This document shows, piece after piece, positions 17,101 through 26,197 of a DNA stretch of 64,000 nucleotides (position 1 is its first letter; each line of letters opens with the position of its first letter). The stretch covers positions 310,001-374,000 of the forward strand of contig CANMIX010000003.1 of NCBI GenBank assembly GCA_947497985.1, given 5' to 3'. The stretch comes from an uncultured Paracoccaceae bacterium (GTDB taxonomy: Bacteria > Pseudomonadota > Alphaproteobacteria > Rhodobacterales > Rhodobacteraceae). The notes under the pieces are model-generated. The model saw only the letters and a list, made by a program, of their open reading frames with translations. It ran no database searches and was not told the origin of the DNA. The position numbers were made by a program, and so were the translations under genes.

Positions 17101-18726
17101 CTTGGCCACTTGTGCCTCGAAAGCCTGGTGAATGGTCAGATCGGGTGCATAGTCACAGGATGTTTGTGTCCAGTCTTCCAACAATTGCCGGCGCTCAGTG
17201 TCAGGCAAGATAGGCAGCGACTTGAGAGGTTGGGTGCCGTGGTTGGGCAAGGCCATCAGAACAAGGCGAAGACGGTCACTCAGCAATGACATCGCACGTG
17301 GATTCAAACGTGCAGCGTCGCCGTGCAACGTTGCTTGCCCGTCCTCAACCGACACGGTGAGCACCGCGCCAAGGACAGGAGCTTCACCACCGACGGTCAG
17401 CGCGATCTCGGGCATGGCTTGGGGCATCAGTTCAGGGGCGCGCGAAACCAAGTCGCACGGAAAACCACCAGAGCTTTGTGCCTTGTTCATTGTCTCAGAG
17501 GCCTGCGCAACGGCATCAGGCAGCGGCGTGTCACGGCTGACATGGAGCGGGACCCATTCACTGACAAAACCGGTGGTGGCCTGTGTCGCCTCGACATGTA
17601 GAGCGATATCTCCGTAGTCTTCCCCGGCGCTCAACAAAGCCCAGGCCGCAGTAGCAGCTGCGATCTCGGCTGGGTCAAGGTCATGGGGCAGTTCGATTTT
17701 TTCACTGTGCCATCCCGTATCTGCGGTGCTCTCGGCCAAGGGGGGCGAAAGCGGATACATTTGGCCAAGCGCCGCACGCCAATAGGCTTCACCGACTTGT
17801 GCGGACCCAAGCGCCGCCTCAACTTGTGCAACCAGCGTCGCATCAGGTTGGGTAAGTTGGGATCCCACAGGGGCGAGGGATTTCAATTCGATCGGGGCAC
17901 CATCGGCGCGCAGGATCCCGGAAAGCTTGATCGCGCCGTTGCCACAAGCAACCGTAAGTGTGTCGTTTGAGACATCTAAGATCGTGCCCGCGTCCCCATC
18001 TCCGTCGACGATAGACGCAGTTTTTGCAAGCAGGAGCTGATCACTTATCAAGAGTTTTGGCGCACACAAAGGGTTCCAATACTCGCCAAAATCTAGTGCA
18101 CGGATCAGGCGGGCCAAGTCCGTTGCAGGTTTGGTGAAGTCTAACAGGCCATTCCCCCAGGGGCGCGCAGATTTAGCAAAATACTGGCGTTGCCCCAAAT
18201 CCTGAGGTTGGCGGTTCAGTGCGTTCTTTTCGAGCTGTTCGAGAACCTCTGGAAAACTATCCATCGCTGCGGCATAGCACTTTGAATTCAGGCTAAACGC
18301 GGTCTCATCATCGGACACGTCGAACAGGCGCTGTGCGAGAATATCACCTTCGTCCACGCCGCCTTCGATGACATGCCAGGTGATGCCGTGTTGTGTTTCG
18401 CCGTTGATCAGCGCCCAGTTTGGTGTGTTCAAACCCGCATAGGTGGGCAGGGGACCGTCATGGAAATTCACGGCACCCTTCTTGGCACGCTCAAGCACAA
18501 CATTTGGGATCATGCGCAGGTTCGCGATCGACAGCAGCCAGTCAAACCCGTCTGGCACGTCCGCAGGATGGGCAAGGACCGAAATCCCGTTGTCCTTGGC
18601 CCAAGCCTGGATGTCAGCCTGATCTGAGACAACGGCACGAATTTCATGGCCACGTGCAAGCATCTGATCCGCACAACCGATCAACAGAGACTCGTTACCA
18701 ATTAATACAGCGGAAAAAGGGTTCAT
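14164..18726 (-). CDS. NRPS: formyltransferase - truncated C - A(Gly) split by luciferase-like monooxygenase - PCP
   Basis: 1520 residues. Residues 1-310: formyltransferase with 'NFHDGPLPTYAGLN' and 'GGVDEGDIL' (the Asn, His and Asp of the active site) plus a C-terminal subdomain. About 330-525: condensation-like remnant with no HHxxxDG. About 530-755: first part of the adenylation domain (A3 'IYTSGSTGLPKG', A4 'FDISVLELF'). About 755-1115: FMN-dependent luciferase-like monooxygenase ('FNAVWTPERHFHAFGG', 'NGRTGLGFASGW'), the MupA/Atu3671-type insertion. About 1120-1410: rest of A ('NMYGPTETT', 'YRTGDLVRW', 'NKKIDRKAL'). Near 1440: PCP 'ALGGHSLLAV'. Aligning by eye to GrsA, the pocket code reads D-I-L-Q-L-G-M-I-W, one change from the known glycine code. 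No thioesterase. The ATG overlaps the GT2 stop (ATGA). Confidence 0.9.
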   Translation of the reverse strand: MNPFSAVLIGNESLLIGCADQMLARGHEIRAVVSDQADIQAWAKDNGISVLAHPADVPDGFDWLLSIANLRMIPNVVLERAKKGAVNFHDGPLPTYAGLNTPNWALINGETQHGITWHVIEGGVDEGDILAQRLFDVSDDETAFSLNSKCYAAAMDSFPEVLEQLEKNALNRQPQDLGQRQYFAKSARPWGNGLLDFTKPATDLARLIRALDFGEYWNPLCAPKLLISDQLLLAKTASIVDGDGDAGTILDVSNDTLTVACGNGAIKLSGILRADGAPIELKSLAPVGSQLTQPDATLVAQVEAALGSAQVGEAYWRAALGQMYPLSPPLAESTADTGWHSEKIELPHDLDPAEIAAATAAWALLSAGEDYGDIALHVEATQATTGFVSEWVPLHVSRDTPLPDAVAQASETMNKAQSSGGFPCDLVSRAPELMPQAMPEIALTVGGEAPVLGAVLTVSVEDGQATLHGDAARLNPRAMSLLSDRLRLVLMALPNHGTQPLKSLPILPDTERRQLLEDWTQTSCDYAPDLTIHQAFEAQVAKTPDATALVFEAETLTYAQLNARANAVAQRLQDMGVTPGAHVGIYVGRSVDLVVAAFGVLKAGGAYVPLDPAYPADRIAHYVSDSEASVIVTQSALAANLPTSKAAVLEIETLQNVECPDNVVSGCNGEDLAYLIYTSGSTGLPKGVMVTHANVSNFFTGMDQRIPYQPGDSWLAVTSLSFDISVLELFWTLSRGFKLVLSSDESRLQLSNGPIATSDRKMEFNLFYWGNDDGVGPKKYELLLEGAKFADQNGFNAVWTPERHFHAFGGPYPNPSVTGAAVAAVTQNMAVRAGSCVAPLHHPARIAEEWGVIDNLTNGRTGLGFASGWQPDDFILRPENTPPANKPALFESIATVRKLWRGEEVSFARKDGGMHSVISQPRPVSKELAVWVTTAGNPETWREAGSIGANVLTHLLGQSIEEVAGKIRIYHDALRAAGHDPADFTVTLMLHTYLANTRDEARSVAREPMKDYLRSAAGLIKQYAWAFPAFKRPEGVNNPFEVDLGSLSGEELEAILDFAFERYFEDSGLFGTINDACARVEELKRIGVDEIACLIDYGIAPEVVLEGLKPLADVLRLSNAPQELADDDFSLAAQMIRHNVTHMQCTPSMARMITMNDEARMAAGRLQHLLVGGEALPGDLVAALRENSSAQIHNMYGPTETTIWSTVQTLDGVPTGVADIGTPIANTDILIVNDAGDPQPIGAPGELLIGGAGVTKGYWQRTEMTADRFVEVPHKPGTFYRTGDLVRWRADGRIDFLGRTDHQVKIRGQRIELGEIEAALAAYPGVTAAVVMPRKIGEGERLVGYVTTSAAISQEAVQKSLAGKLAEVMVPAHIVTLEAFPLTPNKKIDRKALPDPKLARQATAATVAPTAGAQAQIAEIWSRILGVSDVGVQDNFFALGGHSLLAVQAHREIREVLTATRLSITDIFRFPTLSGLADHIEGLSGTKVKDEPETDTVDEATRADRMSKRRAMRANRKARV

Positions 18727-19754
18727 CTCGGCTCCTTCGGTTCCGATGAAAGGGGGCGCGTTTCAATTTGTTTGACGGGGCGCGCCAACTGCGTCCGCAT
18801 ATTGGACCACAGATCGCGTATGAACCCGTCAGAATTCACTTGGGGTTTGGACTGGATCAGACGACGCAGACCATAAATGCCGCTACCGGCCAACAGCGCA
18901 AAAGTGGCCGCAATGGCATAAGCGCGTCCATGAACTTTGGAGAAATAGTGCCAACGCGAGTCGAACCAGTAACTTGGCGTGCGGGTCCATTTTTTCATTC
19001 CAGTTGAGGCAGATCCCACATGGGCAATCCGGCTCGTGGGCACGTAATAGGTCTGCCAACCCGCGGTAGCTGCCCGATGGCACAATTCGGTCTCTTCAAA
19101 GTACAAGAAAAAGGTTTCGTCAAATCCACCGACCTGTTCGATCACGTCTGCTCGGATCATTAGGCTGGCACCGGCAGTCCAATCTACCTGCGCCGCTTTG
19201 GAGGGAAGATCCATTGGCACGCTGACATTGGGCAGTAGGCGCGTGATCAATCCTGTATGCGCCGCACCCTCAAATTCGCTGGCAAGAGTTGGAAACCGAA
19301 AGGCGGTGCAATGGGGTTCATCGTCCAACCCGTGGACGTAAGAGCCTGCAAAACCGGCCTGCGGTGTCTCTTGTAAAAAGTCGCGAAGGGTCTGGATCGT
19401 GTCTTCGTTAGCAAAAGCATCCGAGTTGAGAAGATAGTAGAAATCAGGGCGACTTCCATCAGATAGAGCGGCCTGCATCCCCAGGTTCATACCTGCACCA
19501 AACCCGCCGTTAACTGGGGATTGGATGAGCCGAACGCGCCCGCTGGTCAACCAGCCCTCCTGCTCGGCAACTTGGCGAATACTTTCATACGAGTCGTCAC
19601 CCGAGGCGTTGTCGACCACGACAATTTCGCCCGACAGATCTTCCATCGCCGCCATGGCAGCGCGCAGGGATTTCGTCGTCATGTCCGGAGTTTTATAGTT
19701 CAGCAGGACTGTCAGAACCGAAAAACCGGTGGTTTTTTGTGCGTGTTCAGTCAC
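18723..19754 (-). CDS. GT2-family glycosyltransferase (rhamnosyltransferase-like) between PKS and NRPS genes
   Basis: 343 residues with the GT2 N-terminus 'LTVLLNYKTPDMTTKSL', 'EIVVVDNASGDDSYESI', 'VNGGFGAGMNLGM' and 'FYYLLNSDAFANEDTI', the NSDA form of the DxD region typical of dTDP-rhamnosyltransferase-like enzymes. A C-terminal hydrophobic stretch 'AIAATFALLAGSGIYGL' may anchor it. The GTG start overlaps the PKS stop (GTGA), and its own stop overlaps the NRPS ATG (ATGA). Its position between the two megasynthase genes ties them to glycan assembly. Donor sugar unknown. Confidence 0.86.
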   Translation of the reverse strand: MTEHAQKTTGFSVLTVLLNYKTPDMTTKSLRAAMAAMEDLSGEIVVVDNASGDDSYESIRQVAEQEGWLTSGRVRLIQSPVNGGFGAGMNLGMQAALSDGSRPDFYYLLNSDAFANEDTIQTLRDFLQETPQAGFAGSYVHGLDDEPHCTAFRFPTLASEFEGAAHTGLITRLLPNVSVPMDLPSKAAQVDWTAGASLMIRADVIEQVGGFDETFFLYFEETELCHRAATAGWQTYYVPTSRIAHVGSASTGMKKWTRTPSYWFDSRWHYFSKVHGRAYAIAATFALLAGSGIYGLRRLIQSKPQVNSDGFIRDLWSNMRTQLARPVKQIETRPLSSEPKEPR

Positions 19755-22700
19755 TCGGCTGCTTCCTTGCGTCTTGCGGACGAACCACGAAATTTCTGAT
19801 CTGCGGCATCCAAAACCGCTTTGACGTTGCTTGCCAAAACCGAAACATTTGGAACCAGAACCATGCTGTCGTGATTGCCAGGGACTTCGACAACGTCGAC
19901 ATTCGCCGCCCAGCGAGACCAGTCATTGTCTGCAAAAACATATTCACGCTCAGAAGACACCCAGTTGTCGTTGCTCACCCGCCAATGGCGATCAAGGGGT
20001 GGGCGGAACAATGTCATCGGTCCTTGCCAAGGTTTAAGGGAATAAACGCTGATCGCTTCACGGAAGGCGAGCTCGATCTTGCGGTTGTTGAATTCAGGGG
20101 CGTGACCGGCTTCGGCTGGCTTGGCTCGGCGTTTCTCTAACTCCCAGGCGATCCGGTTTTTGCCCCATTCCCAAAGGTATCCCGCACCCTTGGACTTCAA
20201 TTCCTGCACCTTGATGAGCGCTTTGTCTTGCCGCGTCAGCTCTGGGCGCATCGGAAGCGGAGTATCCAAAAGGACCAGCGCCGCGGTCTCTTCGCCTTTG
20301 GCGTTCAACTGTTGCGCCATTTCATAAGCGGTCAGCCCTCCACCGGAAAAGCCACCCAACAGATAAGGTCCGTCGGGTTGAATACTGCGGATCTCTGCCA
20401 AATAATCATGTGCGGCGTCTTGCAAGCGCCTGTGCGGTTCATCTGATCCAATCAGACCTTTGGCTTGTAAGCCATACACCGGGCGATCTTGGCCAACCTG
20501 CAAGGCCAGATGACGTAGGTTCAAAACATTGCCGAACATTCCCGCCACCAGGAAAAATGGGCGCCGCCCAGTGCCGTCACCGGGATGCAGCGTCACCAGG
20601 TACTTATGCGCGGCTGCGTCTTGGCTCTGGGCTGCGTTTGGCGCGCCATCGTCTGCAGTAACACTGCCACCGGTGCGGGCGATGATCTTGTCCGCAAGTG
20701 CAGTAACGCTTGGCGCTTCGAACAGAACGGAAATAGGAAACTCTACGCCAAATGCTCGTTTTATCTGCGCAAACAGCCGCACAGCGATCAGAGAATGCCC
20801 ACCAAGGTCAAAGAAACTGTCTTCGACTCCAACTTGTGCGACTCCAAGGAGCGAGGCGAAGATATCCGCCAATGTCTCTTCGACCGGATTGGCCGGTGCG
20901 ACATAATCCGTGTCCAGCTGCGGGCGTTCAAACGTCTGCTGATCAGCTTGCGCTTCGCTGCTGTATCCGGCCTGAGCGATCAAATCCTGTAAGGGAAGCG
21001 AGGAGACTACAACCTGTGACGCACCACTGGCCAATGCGCGCTCCAAGGCATCACCGCCTTCTTCAGAGCGGATCCCATTGGCAATATTGTGCTGCAATCG
21101 GCGTTCATCGCCAGACAAAGGTGCCGCTGATTGCGGTTTTGCCAGGCCGATCTGTTCCGCGCTGTGGTCCGCCGCGACTGTGGTCGCAGCCTCAAACCCA
21201 CCGGCCAGACGTTTCATCTGAAACCCGGAAATTTCAACCAGTGTCTGACCGTCTGGATCGGTCAGCGTCACGTCAAAAGTTGCAAAACCTTCCTCTTCAG
21301 CGTTGGCAAGACTCATATGACTGTGGATAGACGCGGTCAATGGCTTGTGGATGCGGATCCGGTCATAGCTCACAGGCACCCACAGCGCGTCCTCTTTGTA
21401 ACTCGGCACCAAGCCGATAGCCCAGCCTGTTGCCAGATCCATCAAACCTGGGTGCAATTGGCATCCATCATCCGTGGCGCTTTCCGCCAGATGTAGAGTA
21501 GCAAGACCTTCGCCTGCACCGGTTGCCCCGTGCGAAAGCACATGCCACCGCGGGCCGAACGCAAGATGGGCTTCTTGGGGTGAACGCAGGCGGCCCGCCA
21601 CCGGTGCCATTTGCTCTGCGCAGCGTATGCGCACTTGGGCAAGATTGACGCCGTTGCCTGCGCTTTGCGCATCGAGCCGCACCCGGGCTTCGGCTATCAA
21701 CGCATAACCGTCTGTGACAGCGCCTAAAATTTGGACTTCATATCCGCTATCTTCGGCAAGCAGACGTAGGATTAATTCACGCGTTTCGCCGTCTGCTACA
21801 ACAAACGGGCGCAGAAAATAGAGATCTTCCAGATCAAAGCCGCCCTGGATGCCTACGCCCTGCAACGCTTCAGTTATCAGTTCGATGTAACCGGTTCCGG
21901 GCACAAGTGCGGTGCCGGCTTTGGTGCGGTGCTCATCCACCAGCCAATGGGTCGACGCGATGTCAGCCGCAAAGAAACGTTGCCCAAAGCCGTCAAACCC
22001 CTGACTCTCAAACAGGGCTAGATCGCAAGAGGTGCGCGCGCTTGGCCCGGTGCCACCTAGGCGCGCAGCCATTGCATCGGACGCCATGCCGACATCCCCC
22101 CAAACGCCCCAATTGATCGCAACTGTGCGCGCTGTATCCGGTTTGGCATTTTGCTGTTTGGCCCAAGCATTGAGAAACTCGTTGGCCGCGATGTAATCGA
22201 CTTGCCCCGCCGGGCAGGTCACCGTCGATGACGATGAAAAGAGGGCGATGAAATCTAGATCTGAACCGCCAAAGACCTGTTCGACCACCCGAAGCCCGGC
22301 CACTTTGGGGGCAAAAACCTGGGCGATCTGATCTTCGCTTTTGGCCAAGATCGGACCGTCGTTGATAAAACCTGCCCCATGGAACAGACCTGAAATACCT
22401 CCAAACGCGGCTTGGATCTGGGTTTTGACGTTTTGCATATCACCACTGTTGGCGACGTCACCACCCAACGCGAGCACTCTTCCACGACCGATTTCTTCGA
22501 GCGTTTGCACCGCCCGGATGCGTCCTGCCTCTGTATTGGCACTGCTGTGGCTGGCGAGATAGCTGTCCCAGGTATCGCGGGGCGGCAAGGACTTGCGCGC
22601 GACCAAGGCGACATTGGCGCCGTAGTTCTGCATCAGATGTGCCGCTACCGTCAGACCAATCCCGCCGAAACCGCCGGTGATCACATAGGTGCCACCTTGG

Positions 22701-25700
22701 GAAATTGGTGTTGCATCGGCGTCCTCCAGCGGCATCTTGCGCCAATCCCGCGCATAGCGTTTTGGACCGCGCCAAATAGCAGTCTCGGTGCCGGGTTCCG
22801 CCAATAACTCTTCCAACACGCGTGGGGTGATGTCGGGGGCCTCTTTGCCCTGCAATCGGTCCATTACAGTTGGTTTGCTAGGCAGTTCAATGTCGACCGA
22901 CGTGCAGGTCAGGCCCGGGATCTCACGTGGCATGACGCCTAAGGGCCCGGCAATCATTGCTTTTTCGGGATAAGGCAAGGGTTCCACACGATATTGCGCG
23001 GCTCCGGTGGTAAAGGTGGTGACCTGAACAGCGTGGTCAAAATCCGCATTGCCGAGTGCCTGTGCCAGCGCCGTCAGGGAGTAAAACCCCATTTCTAGAT
23101 TCCGGTCAAAAAACGAAGACCCCGGTCGAAATGTCTCTGTCTGTGTGACCAGCCAGAAATGAGCGACGCGATTTGGCAGCCGATCTTGTTCGGCGAGATC
23201 GTTCAAGACCGCCTCGTAGCCATAACGCCCCTCTTCGGGAGCCAGTATAAATTGGTCCTTGGCAAGACGGGCAAATGTGTCGCCGGGTTTGACCGTGGCC
23301 ACAAAATGGCCCGCTGCGCGCAAAGCCGCGATGGCGGGAGCTGCGACCCCAGCGTCGTCTTCAAAGATCAGCCAGTTCTGAGTGGCTTCAGAAAGATCGC
23401 TTGCTATGTCAAACGCGCAGTCCGCCAATCGCGGACGCCAAGTCGGGCGATATCCCCAATCACGTATGTCGTCCTGCCTGGTCGGATGCGGTAGCTCTTC
23501 GACATGAGCGGCTTGTCCCGGTTCAATGAAATACCGGCTGCGTTGAAAGGCATAAGTTGGCAGCGGCAGGCGGTGACGTTTAGCCTCGCCCCAAATCTGT
23601 GCCCAGTCGGCTTCGACCCCGCAGGCCCAAAGGCGGCCGATCACACCAAAGAAATATGCGTCATCCATTACATCCTGGTCTGGATGGCGCAGGGAGCTGA
23701 GGACTTGACCTGCCTGAACCGTTGGCGACATCTGCGCCAAAGAGCTGAGTGCCTTGCCCGGACCAACCTCAAGGAACACGCGCCCGGGCTGGGTTGCAAG
23801 TGTCTCGACACAGTCGGCAAACCGGACCGTATTGCGCAGTTGGGCAACCCAGTAGTCTGGGTCCGTCGCCTGTTCCGATGTTAGTGCAACGCCTGTGCGG
23901 TTGGACATGATCGGCAAGGTCGGCGCAGTGAGCGACAGGGTCCTCAGGAACGCGCCATAATCGCCAAGGATGACGTCCAGCATCCGGCTGTGGGCGGCGA
24001 TATCGATGGGGATACGTTGATGGTCTACGTCCTGGGCAATCAGTTTTTGCGACAGACGATCCAACGCATCCTGAGGGCCAGAAACAGCCGTAAGATTTGG
24101 TGCATTTACGCTGGCAATATCCAGGTCATCGCCGATCAGGGCCTCCACGTCGCTGAGCGGCAAGGAAATCGACAACATGCCCCCTGCAGGCACCGTATCA
24201 AACAGACGTCCACGCAAGAGAACAAGGTCGATGCAGTCTTCAAATGACAGAACACCTGCCAAACAGGCTGCGGTATTCTCTCCCATCGAATGGCCGACCA
24301 GAGCGGTGGGTTTAACGCCCCAGCTGATCCACAATTGCGCCAGCGCATATTCGACAATCATGATCAGCGGCAATTGAACCGACGGTTTTTGCAGCTTGGC
24401 ATTGGCTTGCGCTTCGTCACCCTCTTCGGGAAGCCAGATCGCGCGGATGTCGTAGTCCAGACTTTTTTGCAGATGGTCGAGCCCTTGGTCCATGATGTCT
24501 GCAAAAACCGGCTCGGTTTCATAAAGGTCGCGCGCCATGCCAGCGTATTGCGCGCCGCCGCCAGGGAACATGAACACAACTTCTGGCGATGTCCCCAGAT
24601 GATCATGGGTGAAGACCCGGCGCGGGTTCACCTCCGTCAAGGCTTCGGCGGCCTCGGCTGCGGTTTCTGCAACCACGACCCGCCGTTTGGCAAATCCACG
24701 ACGCCCTTCCTTGAGGGTAAAGGCCACATCGGCAAGATCTAGGTCCGGTCGGCTGCGCAAATGGTCAGCCAGTGCTGCTGTATTGGCCTCTAGCGCGGCT
24801 TTGGTCTGGCCAGAGACGCACAGCACATGGAACGGAAAGTCACTTTCATCCGAGTCGCCAGGTTCAGGCGCTTCTTCCAAAATCGCATGGGCATTGGTTC
24901 CACCCACACCCAGTGCGTTAACGGCCCCGCGTCGCGGCCCTTTGTGTGGTTCCCATGGCGTAAGTGTGTTGGCAACTTTGAAGGGGGAGGTCTCAAAATC
25001 AATGGCTGGATTTGGGGCCTCATAACCTAAGGACGGTGGGATTTCCTTGTGCTTGAGCGCGAGCGCGGTTTTGGCCAGCCCCGCAATGCCGGCGGCTGTG
25101 TCCAGATGGCCAATATTGGTTTTGACCGAGCCAAGGCGGCAGTAGCCGACGTCCGTTGTGGTGTCGCGGTAGGCCTCGGACAGGGCTGCCACTTCAATCG
25201 GGTCACCCAGATATGTGCCGGTGCCGTGACATTCGACATAATCAATTGTCTCTGCGGCGACCTGTGCGGCCTCCAATGCTTTGCGCACAGCGGCAGATTG
25301 GCCGCCCACGGACGGAGCCAGATAGCCCGCTTTGTCCGCGCCATCGTTGTTGATGGCAGAGCCTTTGATGACCGCCCAAATGTGGTCACCATCGGCGATT
25401 GCATTATCCAGACGGCGCAGGGCAACGGCCCCGGCTCCGGAACCAAAGACCGTGCCTTGGGCCCGATGGTCGAAGGCATGGCACAACCCATCCGGAGACA
25501 GAATTTCGTTTTCTTTGAACAGATAGCCGCGCCCCTGGGGCAGTTCGATTGTCACACCACCGGCGAGCGCCATCCCGCACTCTCCTTTACGCAGCGCTTC
25601 GCAGGCGTAATGCACCGCCACCAGCGATGTCGAACAGGCGGTCTGAATATTAACTGAGGGCCCTTTGAGGTCAAAAACATGGCTGACCCGGGTGGTCAGG

Positions 25701-26197
25701 AAATCCTTGTCGTTTCCGGTGTGGCGCAGCAGGAACATGCCCACATCATCCACCAAACCCGGGTTCGAGCAGATATTGAAATAAAAGTAGCTCCCCATCC
25801 CGCAGCCTGCATAGACGCCAATGGGGCCGTCTGTGGTCTCTGGCACATGCCCTGCTTGTTCCATGGCCTCCCAGGCGACTTCCAGAAATTTGCGGTGCTG
25901 AGGGTCCAAAATGGCCGCCTCTTTGGGAGAAAACCCAAAGAATTCCGCGTCAAACTGATCATACCCGTCGAGCTTTGCGGCCGCTTTTACGTAATTGGGA
26001 TCTGACAACAAAGCAGGGCGTTCACCGGCAGCAAGGATATCCGCTTCTTCAAGCGGTTGGATCGAACAGATGCCCGATTTCAGGTTGTCCCAATAGTGTT
26101 GCGCAGACTGTGCGCCCGGCAGTGAGACCGACATGCCGACGATGGCAATGTCACCTGCCAAATTTCGATCCGTCTTGCGGTTTTCTTCAGTCGTCAT
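19751..26197 (-). CDS. Type I polyketide synthase, single module KS-AT-KR-DH-ACP-TE
   Basis: 2148 residues. KS: 'QTACSTSLVA' with Cys near 188, plus 'VECHGTGTYLGD' and 'NIGHLDTAAG' for the two His. AT: 'GFPGGG'-like 'FMFPGGGAQYAG' and active site 'VGHSMGENTAA' near 636. About 890-1150: likely structural half of KR. KR: 'TYVITGGFGGIGLTV' near 1175 and 'SSSSTVTCPAGQVDYIAANEF' catalytic Ser/Tyr/Asn near 1324-1338. DH follows the KR: 'DEHRTKAGTALVPG' near 1422 with HxxxxGxxxxP, and 'LHPGLMDLATGWA' with Asp. ACP: 'FDLGGHSLIAV' near 1799. TE: 'LLGGFSGGGLTAYEM' near 1951 with 'GNHDS' His. One extension, reduction and dehydration, then release. No enoylreductase. It is coupled to its neighbours by ATGA/GTGA overlaps. 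Confidence 0.93.
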   Translation of the reverse strand: MTTEENRKTDRNLAGDIAIVGMSVSLPGAQSAQHYWDNLKSGICSIQPLEEADILAAGERPALLSDPNYVKAAAKLDGYDQFDAEFFGFSPKEAAILDPQHRKFLEVAWEAMEQAGHVPETTDGPIGVYAGCGMGSYFYFNICSNPGLVDDVGMFLLRHTGNDKDFLTTRVSHVFDLKGPSVNIQTACSTSLVAVHYACEALRKGECGMALAGGVTIELPQGRGYLFKENEILSPDGLCHAFDHRAQGTVFGSGAGAVALRRLDNAIADGDHIWAVIKGSAINNDGADKAGYLAPSVGGQSAAVRKALEAAQVAAETIDYVECHGTGTYLGDPIEVAALSEAYRDTTTDVGYCRLGSVKTNIGHLDTAAGIAGLAKTALALKHKEIPPSLGYEAPNPAIDFETSPFKVANTLTPWEPHKGPRRGAVNALGVGGTNAHAILEEAPEPGDSDESDFPFHVLCVSGQTKAALEANTAALADHLRSRPDLDLADVAFTLKEGRRGFAKRRVVVAETAAEAAEALTEVNPRRVFTHDHLGTSPEVVFMFPGGGAQYAGMARDLYETEPVFADIMDQGLDHLQKSLDYDIRAIWLPEEGDEAQANAKLQKPSVQLPLIMIVEYALAQLWISWGVKPTALVGHSMGENTAACLAGVLSFEDCIDLVLLRGRLFDTVPAGGMLSISLPLSDVEALIGDDLDIASVNAPNLTAVSGPQDALDRLSQKLIAQDVDHQRIPIDIAAHSRMLDVILGDYGAFLRTLSLTAPTLPIMSNRTGVALTSEQATDPDYWVAQLRNTVRFADCVETLATQPGRVFLEVGPGKALSSLAQMSPTVQAGQVLSSLRHPDQDVMDDAYFFGVIGRLWACGVEADWAQIWGEAKRHRLPLPTYAFQRSRYFIEPGQAAHVEELPHPTRQDDIRDWGYRPTWRPRLADCAFDIASDLSEATQNWLIFEDDAGVAAPAIAALRAAGHFVATVKPGDTFARLAKDQFILAPEEGRYGYEAVLNDLAEQDRLPNRVAHFWLVTQTETFRPGSSFFDRNLEMGFYSLTALAQALGNADFDHAVQVTTFTTGAAQYRVEPLPYPEKAMIAGPLGVMPREIPGLTCTSVDIELPSKPTVMDRLQGKEAPDITPRVLEELLAEPGTETAIWRGPKRYARDWRKMPLEDADATPISQGGTYVITGGFGGIGLTVAAHLMQNYGANVALVARKSLPPRDTWDSYLASHSSANTEAGRIRAVQTLEEIGRGRVLALGGDVANSGDMQNVKTQIQAAFGGISGLFHGAGFINDGPILAKSEDQIAQVFAPKVAGLRVVEQVFGGSDLDFIALFSSSSTVTCPAGQVDYIAANEFLNAWAKQQNAKPDTARTVAINWGVWGDVGMASDAMAARLGGTGPSARTSCDLALFESQGFDGFGQRFFAADIASTHWLVDEHRTKAGTALVPGTGYIELITEALQGVGIQGGFDLEDLYFLRPFVVADGETRELILRLLAEDSGYEVQILGAVTDGYALIAEARVRLDAQSAGNGVNLAQVRIRCAEQMAPVAGRLRSPQEAHLAFGPRWHVLSHGATGAGEGLATLHLAESATDDGCQLHPGLMDLATGWAIGLVPSYKEDALWVPVSYDRIRIHKPLTASIHSHMSLANAEEEGFATFDVTLTDPDGQTLVEISGFQMKRLAGGFEAATTVAADHSAEQIGLAKPQSAAPLSGDERRLQHNIANGIRSEEGGDALERALASGASQVVVSSLPLQDLIAQAGYSSEAQADQQTFERPQLDTDYVAPANPVEETLADIFASLLGVAQVGVEDSFFDLGGHSLIAVRLFAQIKRAFGVEFPISVLFEAPSVTALADKIIARTGGSVTADDGAPNAAQSQDAAAHKYLVTLHPGDGTGRRPFFLVAGMFGNVLNLRHLALQVGQDRPVYGLQAKGLIGSDEPHRRLQDAAHDYLAEIRSIQPDGPYLLGGFSGGGLTAYEMAQQLNAKGEETAALVLLDTPLPMRPELTRQDKALIKVQELKSKGAGYLWEWGKNRIAWELEKRRAKPAEAGHAPEFNNRKIELAFREAISVYSLKPWQGPMTLFRPPLDRHWRVSNDNWVSSEREYVFADNDWSRWAANVDVVEVPGNHDSMVLVPNVSVLASNVKAVLDAADQKFRGSSARRKEAAE

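Noticed and set aside
14164-18726. Frameshifted or chimeric adenylation gene
   Set aside because: The monooxygenase insertion is in frame, both halves of the A domain keep all core motifs, and the same architecture is known in MtaG/MelG and the MupA/Atu3671 family.
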